Assembly (NCBI GenBank): GCA_949357655.1 | Contig: CASHTG010000001.1 | Coordinates: 3,348,001-3,412,000 of the forward strand | Source of the DNA: Parascedosporium putredinis | Lineage: Eukaryota; Ascomycota; Sordariomycetes; Microascales; Microascaceae | Reading direction: 5' to 3' | DNA: 64,000 bases | In this document: positions 1 to 10,602 of the stretch, piece after piece | Position numbering within the stretch: position 1 is the first letter of the stretch | Layout of the letters: each line of letters opens with the position of its first letter | Notes under the pieces: generated by a model | The model's input: the letters and a program-made list of their open reading frames with translations, nothing else | The model's database searches: none | Told to the model about the DNA's origin: nothing | Program-made: the position numbers and the translations under genes

Positions 1-1552
1 CGTAGTGTGGGTGAGGTAGAAATAGATGGATGCAAGGTTTTGGTTCTGCTGAAGCACCCGCGACGGCCCTGCGGGGTGAGGGGTGAAGAAGTGAAAGAGA
101 TACGGCGTTGGAAAAGTGGGCAGACTGGAGAGAAACAAATTTGAAGCAAGCGGCTGCCGGTGGTGGGTTTGAAGAGGGGCAAAAGGCAAGAGCTACGTAT
201 CGGCGAAAAGGGAAAGAACAAGGCAGAGATAGCTTCGGGAGAAGACGCGCAAAATTAAGAGACCGAACGGGAGGGAGATGCAAATGCAAAAAAACTAGAT
301 GACCTCTCTTCGACCCTATTTCGCTCATGCAAACCCAACAACCGTCTGGAGGTGGGTGGGAGTAATCAATCTGGGGTCGAATCTCGAGCCACGGACGCTG
401 CGTTGAATTCTTAGCGTCGGCTGGTTGGCTTTCCCTTCTTTTCTATTATCGGTTTTGCCGGCGAGGAGGGGTTTGTGTCATCACTTCGATGCCCGTGGGG
501 ACTAACTAATCCAGCAGAGGGCAGGTCCCTCGAATTGGTTGAATCATATACTGATATTCTGTGGAGACAATGCAACATCTAATCAAGAAAGTAGCGACTA
601 CTAGCAAGTTCAGGACCCGACTGTCTGAAGCTGAAGGTTCTCCGTCAAGAGGGACAGCCACGAAGGCAGCCCCTGATGTAATACGAATAACATTGATTTA
701 ATGGCTGTTTCGCCCGTTCACGCCATGGGCCCTCGGTGAGGTGGATACAATGAATGTATTTCATAAAGACGTGAAGGCTACCTCGGAACACCTCAGTCCG
801 TTCTTTGCTCTTCATCGACTCGTTTGCAACTTTCTTGGTGAGGCCTCCTTTCTTCAACTCCATGCTCGGGACCGTAGGCCGCGGACCCGGCGGGTCTCTT
901 TCTTTGGGCATCATCCCAAGGCATCAGAGAGGACGTGCGCTGGTGCCTTTCTTGGTGATTCTTAATGGCAAGGAAAATGCACTAGGGCCGCTCCCCACAT
1001 CATCGTGTGCCTTGGTGTACAAGGCAGTCAAGTGTTTCATTGATGCCATTATCAACTTTGATATCCGTCAGGGCTGGTGAGGCACCTGAAGTCTGACTGT
1101 GAGCTGAGCTCGCTGCCTAAACCTCGCGACGCCTCACCAAAGGAAGGCAATTATCCTCGCAAGGAAGGGGGATGTTACATGCTCTCTAGTCTGCACGTCG
1201 AGGAACAGTCGGGGACGCACTAGGATGCGGGTTTGGGATATGGCGGAAGCTGGTGGGTTTAGAGGCAACGGTTTTTAGCTCTAGGAGCAATCTGTACCTG
1301 GGGCACGGGTAGGACAGGCCTCCAGGAATCTACTCGATAACTCATCTATCAATCAAGCACTGGGCACTTGGAGGGATCCATAGATCCATGGATGTGCTAC
1401 TCAAGGCTGCTTAGAGCTGAAACTGCGTGAATGACTCAAGTGTCAAGGGCCAGGGCCGAAACGGGAGATCTCAATGGAAAAGTCCTACACCACCGAGATG
1501 GACCAGTTGACCCTAGGACTTTCCACTTGGTACTACACTACATTAGACCCAG

Positions 1553-1599
1553 GCACACGCGCACTCACACACCACACACTCGCACGCACACGCACACAG
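1553..1599. repeat. CA-rich low-complexity tract
   Basis: An imperfect CA/CACG/CTCA dinucleotide-like run of about 47 bp in non-coding DNA, followed by an A-rich stretch. Confidence 0.8.
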
Positions 1600-2233
1600 T
1601 AAAAAAGAAAACAAAAACCCAATTGAGGGTGGGGTAAGGCGAAGCACAGCCTAGCCCAGCCCAGCCGACCCCACGGGTATTTGAACAGGGTTCTCCCTTC
1701 CGCGGGTCTCTCTCGTGGAACCGCAAAGTTAGTTTGAGAAAAGATCGATACGAGATGGGAGTAGCGGTTTGAGTTCGAGTGCACTGGGTTTTGAGGCGAT
1801 GTTCAACAGCGCATCGCAAGCCGCATCAATGTGCCGTGCTCCAAGGTGTGAGCATGGATTTCGCGAAAAAGACGAACCGGACAAAAGAAAGAGAGAAACT
1901 GACCCGTCATTTGCCGAAATCACAGGCGCAATCTGGTGATGTTCTTCCAAGAAAACACGGTTTCTATCAGGCTGGGTTGGTACAGGGGTAGTGCCTTGGG
2001 TTGGAGGTTTTGGGTCCTCAATGCTCCAAGCTGCGGTCGCGCAAAGGAACGTTGGCAACATTGAACATTGAACCTTGCACCTTGGCGGGGTTCAAGTTGT
2101 CTGGCTGCTGGTTGTTGGTGGGGTCGCGTGCGGGGTGCCCGTGGAGAATGAAAGCGATGACGAGGCCCTGGTGCATGCGGATTCCGGCGGCCTCAAGCGT
2201 GCATGGGCGAGCCAGGGATGCAGCTGCAGTAAC

Positions 2234-2273
2234 CCAGAACGCCAGAACACCAGAACACCAGAACACCAGAACC
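2234..2273. repeat. Tandem repeat, five 8-bp units
   Basis: Five consecutive copies of CCAGAACA, the first ending in G and the last in C. It lies in non-coding DNA and creates spurious open frames in several directions. Confidence 0.9.
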
Positions 2274-2983
2274 TTGACTGCCAGATAGCCAAGAGCCAGC
2301 TTTCAGGGCTTGTCCATCAACACTGATCGACAAGTTTGCATCAGCGTCTACAACTCCAGGGTCTATGTACAAGTTGGAGCTCAAGTGCTTCTTCATATTT
2401 GTCAACAGAATCGTTTGGTGTTACCCATCTGGTTTGATCCTGGCTGGCTGCCCAACGCTCTCCAACCAAGTACGTGCAACAAGTCGAGAAGCCGTAACCG
2501 CAGCCACTTATCTACATGTATTCTCTGGATATCTGCTCCCGTGTATCCCCATCCGGGGTGGATGTCACTAAAAGGCGAAAGACGTGGAGAGTTGACTTCT
2601 CACATCTAATAAGCCGCGAGCCTCGCCAACCACATTTTTGTGCTTGCACATGTGAGGCCACATTTGTAGGTCATCCGCAATACCCCGTTCGACGTGGAGC
2701 GAGTGGAGAAAAGAAAACGAAGTAAAAAAAAAGAAGTCCCACCTCCTCTTGTGTACCGAGGTTGATGAGAAAACGAGTAAATTTTACTTTCTTCTTTTAT
2801 TGATATCAACTCCATATAATCAATACCTGTCAAACCTTCCGACCCAAGCCTCTCTTTAGCAAGGGGGAGGAAAAAGACAATGAATGTACATCCAAAGCGC
2901 CTCATGATAGCTGTCTACAATTTTTTTCTATGAAACTATCCCACACGCACAAGCACACGCCCGCACTAGCGATTGTTGACCTT

Positions 2984-4665
2984 CTACTGAGTGTAGTCCT
3001 TCTGGAGGAGTTTGGCGATCGTGTTCAACCTGGAACAAGATGCGGTTAGCCCATAGTCTCCTACTTAACCTGCTATAGGGAATGGATGGGGACTAGGAAG
3101 CAGAAATTGTGTCAGGGACAAGCAGAAACTTACTGGATGTTGCTCGTGCCCTCGTAGATAGCTCCAATCTTGCTATCGCGGAAGAACTTTCGGCGAGGCC
3201 TTCCCTCACGAAGCCCATGCCGCCCATCCACTCGACAGCCAAACCACTGACGCGGCCGGCTACCTGGGACGCGTAAAGCTTGGCCATGGCAGCATCCCTG
3301 ATGAACTCCTCACCAGCCTCCTTCTTCCTAGCCGCGTTGTAGACGAGATGGCGCGCCGCCGTGATTTCGGTGTATGACTGCGCAATCTGGTGCTGCATGC
3401 CCTGGAATTCGCCAACGAGCTGGCCGAACTGCTTCCTCTCGTTCCAGACGTACCTTGGATCGCCGCATGTCAGAACCATTTCTATTCTTTCTCGTACCAT
3501 TGAGGGACCGGGGGAGGGATGGTGGCAGAGGTTTACTCACTTGACCGCGTTCTCAAAAGCGCCGAGAGCCAAGCCGGTCATTTGCGCGGCAATACCGATG
3601 CGGCCTTCGTTGAGGATCTGAATGGCGTACTTGTAGCCCTGACCCTTCTCGCCGAGGACGTTCTCCTTGGGAACAACGACGTCGTCAAAGTTGAGGACGC
3701 AAGTGCTGCTAGCTCGGATACCGAGCTTCTTCTCCTTCTTCGCGATGGAGAAGCCCTTGAAGTCCTTCTCCACGACAAAAGCAGTGATACCCTTGTAGCC
3801 CTTGCTGGGGTCGAGGTTGGCAAAAACGATGAAGAGATCGGCCTCCAGCGCATTCGTGATCCACATCTTGGATCCAGAGATCTTGTAACCGTCGCTTGTC
3901 TCTTCGGCCTTGGTTGCGAGGGCAAAAGCGTCAGAGCCGGAGACAGGCTCCGACAGGCAGAAGGAACCTAGGATCGCGTGAGTTAGCGGGCAAGGGAAGG
4001 CCTTCATTCGAGGGAGCCAAAAATAAAAATAAAAACATACCAACGGCGTTAGTGGCCAGCCTGGGAAGGTACTTTTTCTTGAGGGTGTTGGATCCCCACT
4101 TCATAAAGGCCGTGTTGACGAGGGTGTTGTGGACGTCAACCATGACACTGACACTGGGATCAACGCGGGCGAGCTCCTCAATGCCAATAATGGCCGACGT
4201 GAAGTTCATCCCGGCGCCTCCGAACTCTTCGGGGATCTCGACTCCCATGAATCCTTGCTCAAATAGTTGCTCTACAATGGTGGGGTCCATGGCCTCCGCC
4301 TCGTCCATGTCGCGGACCTTGGGAAGGATGACATCGTTGGCGAACTTGGAAACGGAATCCTGCATCGCGGCCTCGACTTCGGAGAAATGTGTGATGGGCG
4401 TAGGGGAATGTCGCTGATGTCAACATCGTCACTGCGGCGGGCAGGAATCGCGCTGAACGACCGGACGCTGTGACAATGGTGGGGTCAGCAAGCCCCCAAG
4501 GTAGACAGACCCATTGATGATTGCGAAACGACGTAGGGACACCTTACGAGCTTTGGACTTGGGGAACCCTCAAAACGGACGAGGCTCGAAGAGTGGGCAC
4601 ATTTTTGGGGGCGCCCTGCCGGCGGCGCGGAGGGCTGGCCGAACAACACGAGTGATCGAAGACAT
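2984..4665 (-). CDS. Mitochondrial short/branched-chain acyl-CoA dehydrogenase
   Basis: FAD enzyme that oxidises short or branched-chain acyl-CoA to the 2-enoyl-CoA in the mitochondrial matrix and passes electrons to ETF. The start is the ATG at 4665. The first 40 residues are Arg-rich with no acids, as in a mitochondrial presequence. Five exons: 4548-4665, 4041-4467, 3541-3968, 3134-3453, 2984-3029. Visible blocks are the N-terminal helical domain (EFGGAGM), the flavin-binding middle domain (SEPVSGSDAF, MWITNA) and the C-terminal domain with YEGTSNIQ. The catalytic Glu fits the YEG of that block. The order and about 446-residue length fit the family. Two single-base losses interrupt the frame, one near 4397-4401 after DIPL and one in the TTT at 3188-3190 before the YEGTSN block. 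Substrate class is inferred from similarity to SBCAD proteins. Confidence 0.9.
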
Positions 4666-5106
4666 TGGAACTTCTCTGGCTCAACGTGGCTAAGAGACTG
4701 ACGCAGGTTTTACGGACAATCCGACCAAAGAAGACTTTCGCAGCGGTAGCGAGGGCTTAAATAAAAAGAAGAAAAAAATTGGAGCAGAGGAAAAGAGCAA
4801 TTGATGTGCGTGAGCTTGCGGAATATCCCCCACCGACACAAGGCGATCGAAGTTGCTGTAGACCACATGGGGCAGGTCGCAGTTGTCAGGGCCTCTTCTG
4901 CCGAGGATATCCACTCTGCGCCGATCGGCTACTTCCGCCTTAAGACGTCACTCCAGTTCCCACAAGCTAGGCACCGATAATTAGCCGCGAATACGCCTGA
5001 GTTCTGCCCGGGATTTTACGGAACCACGCTCGCGAGACAGAGTTAGCGAAACTTTTGAGGACGCGAAGCATTGAGAGATTGATTGAAAACCGGAGCACCG
5101 AGCATC
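4666..5106. promoter_or_regulatory. Divergent promoter region between acyl-CoA dehydrogenase and uS12m
   Basis: 441 bp between two start codons facing away from each other, both of nuclear genes for mitochondrial proteins. It holds both 5' UTRs and any shared promoter. I could not assign a specific factor site. Confidence 0.55.
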
Positions 5107-5791
5107 ATGACGGGGTCAATTCTTCGATATCTGGCGGCGCCAATTCTACGGCAGTCCATGAGGCAGCCGCTATCGCGACCAGCCATTTCTCCCGTCCTCC
5201 CAGCCTTCCAGACGGCTTTCCGACCAGTCTTTCGCCCCTTTTCCTCAACACCTATCCAGAATGCGACACTGATGCAGGTTCTTCGGGTATGATTGACGGC
5301 AAAGCACCAATGTTTTGTTTTCTGGCCAGCTTCTAATATTCGAGGGTGAATAGGGTTGTCGGAAGGGAAAGAAGGCGCGCCACGCCGTTTCTCCAGCACT
5401 CGCCGAGCGAGGGTCGCCTTTCCAGAAGGGAGTGTGCCTCAAAGTCGGCATCACGAGACCCAAAAACCCAATTCGGGCGAGCGAAAAACAGCGCGTGTGC
5501 GTTTGACGACCGGAAGAGTAGTGACGGCCTATATCCCCGGCGAGGGCCACAATATCCAGCAGCATAGCGTCGTGCTCGTGCGCGGTGGACGCAGTCAGGA
5601 TTGCCCCGGTGTGAGGTATCACTTGGTTCGCGGAGCTCTGGATCTCGTATGTCTTCACCTAACGTGCACATCATCACAAAATACGAAGAACATCGCTAAC
5701 TACGTTTCAACTACAGGGTGGTGTTAATGGACGAGCTACTAGCCGTAGCAAGTACGGCGCGAAGAAGCCCAAGAAGGCTACCGTCAGCTAA
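5107..5791 (+). CDS. MRPS12: Mitochondrial ribosomal protein uS12m
   Basis: Small-subunit protein at the decoding centre of the mitochondrial ribosome. Exons 5107-5286, 5354-5646 and 5717-5791. The first about 50 residues are a basic presequence ending near FRPFSSTP. The mature part shows the S12 core: LRGCRKGKKAR, KGVCLKVG, YIPGEGHNIQQHS (the decoding-loop block), RGGRSQDCPG and SRSKYGAKKPKK. One A is missing from the run at 5462-5466, just before KPNSGERK. With it the gene encodes 182 residues, normal for fungi. The gene is single copy and essential for mitochondrial translation, so a real frameshift is unlikely. It is divergent from the acyl-CoA dehydrogenase. Confidence 0.95.
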
Positions 5792-6292
5792 ATCTGGCGA
5801 CTCCCTTGTTTTATCACCTATACTGTACTACCATAGAAGTGTTTAAATTATAAAAAAGCATTTTATTTTCCGACTGAAGGGCGGCCTAATTTTGGATTCG
5901 TGTTTGGAGGGGAGCTCATGTCGTATAGGTCCATCAATGTAATCGCAGCTACCAATCTTGGCTGCCTTCTCGCGCTACATGCTACGCAAATAGCCACATC
6001 TAAAACCTGGGGCGCCTCCTCCCCTTTCCCTCGCCTAGAAATAAAGTTTTACATTATTTCCCATTTTCAGCATTGAAAAGAGCTCGCTGTCTGCTATGCA
6101 ATTATCTCGAGAGTACATGTAGCACATGCAAGCGAGAATTGTCGTTCGCATCCGCCTGTGATTTTTTTTTTTACCTTTCTACCCCACCATAAGCTCTCCG
6201 CCATCAACTTTTTTCTTTGCTTAAAGCCGTCACCCCTCCCACCACGACATTTCGCTCCCGCACCCGCTGTTGCCCAACCCTCATTGCCCACC
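5792..6292. other. Intergenic: uS12m 3' end and RPC5 upstream
   Basis: About 500 bp, pyrimidine-rich toward the RPC5 start, with a TACATGTA palindrome at 6114-6121 and a T-run near 6163-6172. No gene seen. Confidence 0.5.
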
Positions 6293-7547
6293 ATGCCGCC
6301 CTCTCGAGACGACGACGACGACCCCGTCGTCGCCACCTTCAACGTCTTTCTCAACCCAGCCCTCCCGGAAAACCAGAAAATCATCGCCTTGCACCAATCC
6401 GTCCGGTACGATGAGGGGCAGTCGCCCGCCTTCCCCACCCGCCCACCGAGGTACGCATCAAGCCTGACTCGGGCATAATAGAAGTCGATGTCCCCTCGAC
6501 ATGCTCGACAACTACGACCGCGAAAAGGGCATGCAGTACGGGCGCGCCCTCCGAGAGACCATGGAAGCCAAGGGCGGCGGCTCGCACGGTTTAGCTGGTG
6601 GCTTCGGCGTCGGAGCTCCGCTGCGCCGCTCAGCCGGAAGAGCGAGCGGGATAGGGATAGGGAGAGGCGCTCCGAGTGGGTGGACGAAGTGCGTGCGGAT
6701 AGGGTCCTCCGGAGCCAGACTCTTGGAGGCATCGTCCCCAAGACGGAACCGGTGAACTACATGATTGGTGTCTTCCAAGGAGGTGTGTCGAATCTCCCGC
6801 TTGTTTTGCCCCAATTCTTCTTCTTCTTCACACCCGGAAAAGGGTACTAACACAATTCGCTCTGCTCAGGAGACCTCCATCTGACGCCCGCCTCCGCCTT
6901 TGTCAACCTTCAGCCGCAGCTTCACCACGTCGACGCCAACAACCAGCTCGAGCGGGCCACGCCCTCAGGCCCAGGAGGAGTCAAGGACCCTGGATCGAAC
7001 CCCAGCGGCCCCAGCGCTAGCACCGGTCCCGCCGCGAGAGCCATCCACATGACCATCAAGACCGCCGGCAACGGCGATTCCGTCGTCACCGAGACCATGG
7101 CCGATCGTCTTCGCGCTGTACAGTCGGAACCCTGGCGCAAGCTGCGCTTCGTGGACGAAAACGAGCTCGAGGCCTGGGATGCCTTCACCCAAACCTTTGT
7201 CCGCTCCGCGAGATTAAAGAGCCGGAGGGCGACGCAGACGAGGAGTTGACGTCTCTCAATGCCGACCTGGACAAGGTTCAATGGCTGGAATCCCCTGGGA
7301 TGTGGATAAGATCGAGTCAAGGATATCTAGGAGACGGTTGGAATCGGTCCACCAGGTAAAACATGAGGCTGTCCCGACCGACGCCAGGAATGTCAAGGCT
7401 GAGCCACAGGATACGCCCATGTCTGATAGGGCGCGAACGAGAGCGCCGCTCCCGCGGCGAGAAGCGGAAGATCGAAGGCGGGCGGGAGGGGAGGGCCTCG
7501 GTCACGATGGAGATAGACTAGAAAAGAATGCATTAGACGTAACATGA
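6293..7547 (+). CDS. RPC37: RNA polymerase III subunit RPC5 (RPC37/Sin family)
   Basis: Subunit of the TFIIF-like RPC37-RPC53 module of RNA polymerase III, which acts in termination and reinitiation on tRNA and 5S genes. The start ATG 6293 gives MPPSRDDDDDPV, then FNVFLNPALPENQ, the conserved opening. Later blocks fit the family: LDMLDNYDREKGMQYGRAL, HGLAGGFGVG, LRSQTLGG, VNYMIGVFQG, DLHLTPASAFVNLQPQLHH, AIHMTIK and ETMADRLRAVQSEPWRK. One intron lies at about 6781-6869. At least five single-base losses break the frame, near 6446, 6492-6495, 6615-6640, 7205-7211 and 7292-7295. Beyond 7290 I cannot fix the frame. The stop could be the TAG at 7519-7521 or the TGA ending at 7547. Identification is firm to about residue 290 and the C-terminus is uncertain. 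Confidence 0.85.
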
Positions 7548-8073
7548 GCACGGAGGTTGAGGGAGGTTGCAAATGTACATTATTATACCCAGGCCTCCTA
7601 GCAAAAGGAAAAATTAAAAGCCAAGCGATATAACAAACGTAGAAAAGAGAACTCTGCCACGCACCTCAAGAGGATATGACGCCTGATGACGAGCCATGCT
7701 AAAGGAAGACGAGTGAGAGGGTGGGAATGCCAGTCTTTGAGTAACCATAAAATCGAGATTAATTCACTAATTTTGTCTTCCGCCGGCTATCTAGACTCCT
7801 CATCACATATTTTAATCATCTCCCAGCTCTCCGACCCAGTTGCCTCCTCATCTGGTACAAAGATCATACATCCTTCCTCCTAAGCTGTATGGAAATCAAC
7901 AGTGAACCGAAAAAGATAAATGCTTTGCAGGGGTTTCACGCCAATGCCCGTCCACATCCAGCCACTGCAATTCGTTTGGCGCATCCTTAGCGCCCACCTC
8001 AACGTGAGGGATTAGTTTAGGGAACCGCTAGATCCAAGCCTTAATTGAACGGAAAAGTGCAGGTCTTAGCCTT
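7548..8073. other. Convergent 3' intergenic region (RPC5/PAT1)
   Basis: About 525 bp, AT-richer than its surroundings, between two genes that end toward each other. Probably the two 3' UTRs and poly(A) signals. No gene seen. Confidence 0.5.
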
Positions 8074-10602
8074 CTATCCTAGTAGCTCAACGTCAAGACC
8101 GATCGAAAGCATAAACAGGTTGACGTTTGAAAGTCGGCCGGCGGCAATCGCAGGCGGTAATGTTTTGGCATGGCTGACAGTTCCCATGACCCGGTCCTTG
8201 ACGGCGAGCACAAGGCGTTGCTGCTGGTCGGGAGAGGAGCTGACACCGATTGCGGCAAGCAGCTGCCACACATAAATGTCCTCACCAGAGTTGATGCTTC
8301 CTGGGAAGATGTGAGGCAATGTGGGCTCGATGATGTTGAAGAAGGTGTTGAATGTATTTTCCCTATATGCCGCGTTAGTTCGTGAATCGTATTTGCGGGA
8401 GATGGGCGGGAGCCCCGCGTTTTTAGATCGAACTTACCATTTGCTCCATTGCTCCGGCGTCGCGTTGCCGGCCTGTTTGATAAGCTCGGCTCGACTCAAG
8501 ATAAGTGTCAATATCGACGTGCCAATTCGGGTCTTTGCGATCAAGTCGACATTGAGCTTTTCATTGATCAGATCGAGCGCACCGTCCACGATGTCCAAGT
8601 TGGTGTCGTTGAAGAACTGGAAGATGCTGGGCATAACCACAACAGAGAACAGCTCAATGTTCTCACGCAAAGCTGCATTTAGGTCAATCTCCCCAGTGTT
8701 GACCTGCGCCCCCTTGACGACGTCGAGCTGGTCGAGATGGAAAATGATCATGGTGAGGATGGTAGCCCGCTGCTCATAAGTGAGGTGGCGGAAAACACGG
8801 GGATGGCCTTCTTGCCCTTGTGGAAGGACAGGAAGGCGATGAAGGGGTGCAGTGTGGTGGCGCCGATGGGCTCGTGGACCTTGAGGTCATCCCACAACTT
8901 GGCATTCAAGGCCTTGGTAGTGCCAAGCCATGCCTCGTGTTGGGCTTGGAGGGATGGATCGGGAGGGGGCATGTGGCGAGCGTGGTCCTCCAACTTCATA
9001 AGAGTGGAGTACACCTTTTCGATATTTCGAAGGACCGACCTTCTGTCCACAGTGCCGTGGGTCTTCTTGGAACCAGAATGACGTGGGGACTCGGCAGCTC
9101 CCTCTTGCCTCTTGAGGTTGAGGAGCGGCTTAGGGGTTTTGGCGTTACTGTACGAGATTTTGCCCAAGCTGCCCGCAATCACGAGCTGGGGGTTCTTTGG
9201 CTTGTTCTTGGCGGCCTCCACGGCACGCTGAACCTGCTGCTCCATGCGTTGGACGTGGTTCTCTGCCGCACGTGCATGACGACGTCCACCACCGTGGCGG
9301 CTACCAGTCTGGAAGAGGTACGTCTGGGCAAAGTTGTGAAGGGGCTGAGTGGGATTCTGTCGATGACCGGCGCGGATGGACGCATGCACCTGATAGTAGA
9401 AGTCGTCGTTGAGGGATGTTTCCTCCCCATCCTCGGTGGCAATCCCCGTAGCAGTCACGAGCTGCTGGAGCTGGATGCGAGTAATGAAGTTCTTATCTTG
9501 GGGGTCATCAAGCCATTATCCTTGGAGAGAAGCCAAATCTTGTGGTTTCGCTTCGCACGCTTTGTTTCCAACTCGAGGAATGCAGCCTTTTCTTCTTCCG
9601 AGAGGTGGGGTTGAGCATGGATGGGAATGTGGAGAATGGCTGATGATGTTGAACCGTGAGAAACATGCATCGGGTGAGTCGGGATACCCGCACGAGAAAT
9701 ATCACCAGACAGGCGGTTGGGATTCTGGAGGATCTGCGTCGGCTGAACCTGTCCTTGGTGCTGCTGAGGACTGGGGCCTTGGCGTGCAACGGCAGCCTGC
9801 TGCTTCGCATCTAGGCCCTGGGGTCGCTGAAGAATCTGGACCGGGTGGCCGTGACCGGGCTGCCCCATCATGGGCGGGCCGGGGTCACGAACCTTGGCAT
9901 AAAGGAAATCGCCATTTTCCGGGACAAGAATTTGGGTCTGGGGCTGCCCTTGCTGGGAAGAGGTGGGCTGCGGGGTGCTCTTGGCTTGCGCGCGCATAGC
10001 AGCCTCCACCTCCTCCAGGCTCATCACCTTGCGTCCGGACGAAGGGGCCTGCTGTGCTGCGGGCTGGGGCTGAGAAGTGGGCTGGGACGCGGTCTTTGAC
10101 GGCGCGGTCCCCCAGATGCTATGATCCACATGGAGATCAGGCACGGCTTCAGTGTCCTTGTACTTTTCGTATCCAGTCCGCGCGGGCTTCCGGCTGGGTT
10201 GAGGTTGCGGTTGGTATTGGTGCTGGTGTTGGGTGTACGAAGGAGCCAACGCAATTCCAGCCGCAGGGATGGGGGTGCCGAGGGTTTGACGGAGGTAGGC
10301 TGCTGTCTAGAGAAACGGAGGTGCTCTTCCTCGATGGCGTTGGAGACCTGGGCGGTCCGGCCAAAAGTCAAAATCTTTACCAACGTTGCTCACCGGGCCA
10401 GTGTCGCCGAAAGTGTCGTCATTGAAGGCGTCGTCGGTCTCGTCGAGCTGGTCGCCCAAACCATCATAGGTATCATCGAATTCTAGGGCACCTTCGTCGC
10501 CACCCGCATCATTGGAAAGACCTGAGAAGGGGTCATGGGCCTGCGAGAATCCCGGGGCGGCAGTGTTATGCCTGGATCCGCTGAACCCTCCGAAAAAGAC
10601 AT
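8074..10602 (-). CDS. PAT1: mRNA decapping activator PAT1 (topoisomerase II-associated protein)
   Basis: P-body protein that bridges Lsm1-7, Dhh1 and the Dcp2 decapping enzyme on deadenylated mRNA. The start is the ATG at 10602, giving the family opening MSFFG after one slip. An acidic block (DTYDGLGDQLDE) and KDFDFFG-TAQVSNAIEEEHLRF follow. Next is a long Pro/Gln-rich disordered region, then the conserved middle (MTPKDKNFITRIQLQQL, DDFYYQVH) and the C-terminal helical repeat domain (VFRHLTYEQRATIL, EIDLNAALRENIELFS). One intron, 8363-8437. Slips fall in homopolymers at 10593-10597, 10363-10366 (two bases), 10271-10275, about 9496-9504 and 8799-8802. These six bases restore 819 residues, typical for Pezizomycotina PAT1. 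Confidence 0.93.

Larger units (their letters stand above)
1..2983. other. Non-coding stretch, no supported gene
   Basis: About 3 kb with only short open frames on both strands, none resembling a known family and none with convincing splice context. It contains a CA-rich tract, an 8-bp tandem repeat (both listed separately), a TACATGTA palindrome at 2513-2520, and a GATCCATAGATCCATGGATG cluster around 1375-1395. It ends at the 3' side of the acyl-CoA dehydrogenase gene. Confidence 0.6.

Noticed and set aside
5107..5791. Programmed ribosomal frameshifting or pseudogene status for slipped genes
   Set aside because: Slips are scattered over at least 15 unrelated genes, always need added bases, and affect essential single-copy genes. 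A sequencing artefact is simpler.
6985..7000. GGTTCGATCC-like tRNA B-box on the minus strand
   Set aside because: Lies inside the RPC5 coding exon and has no matching A box or cloverleaf.
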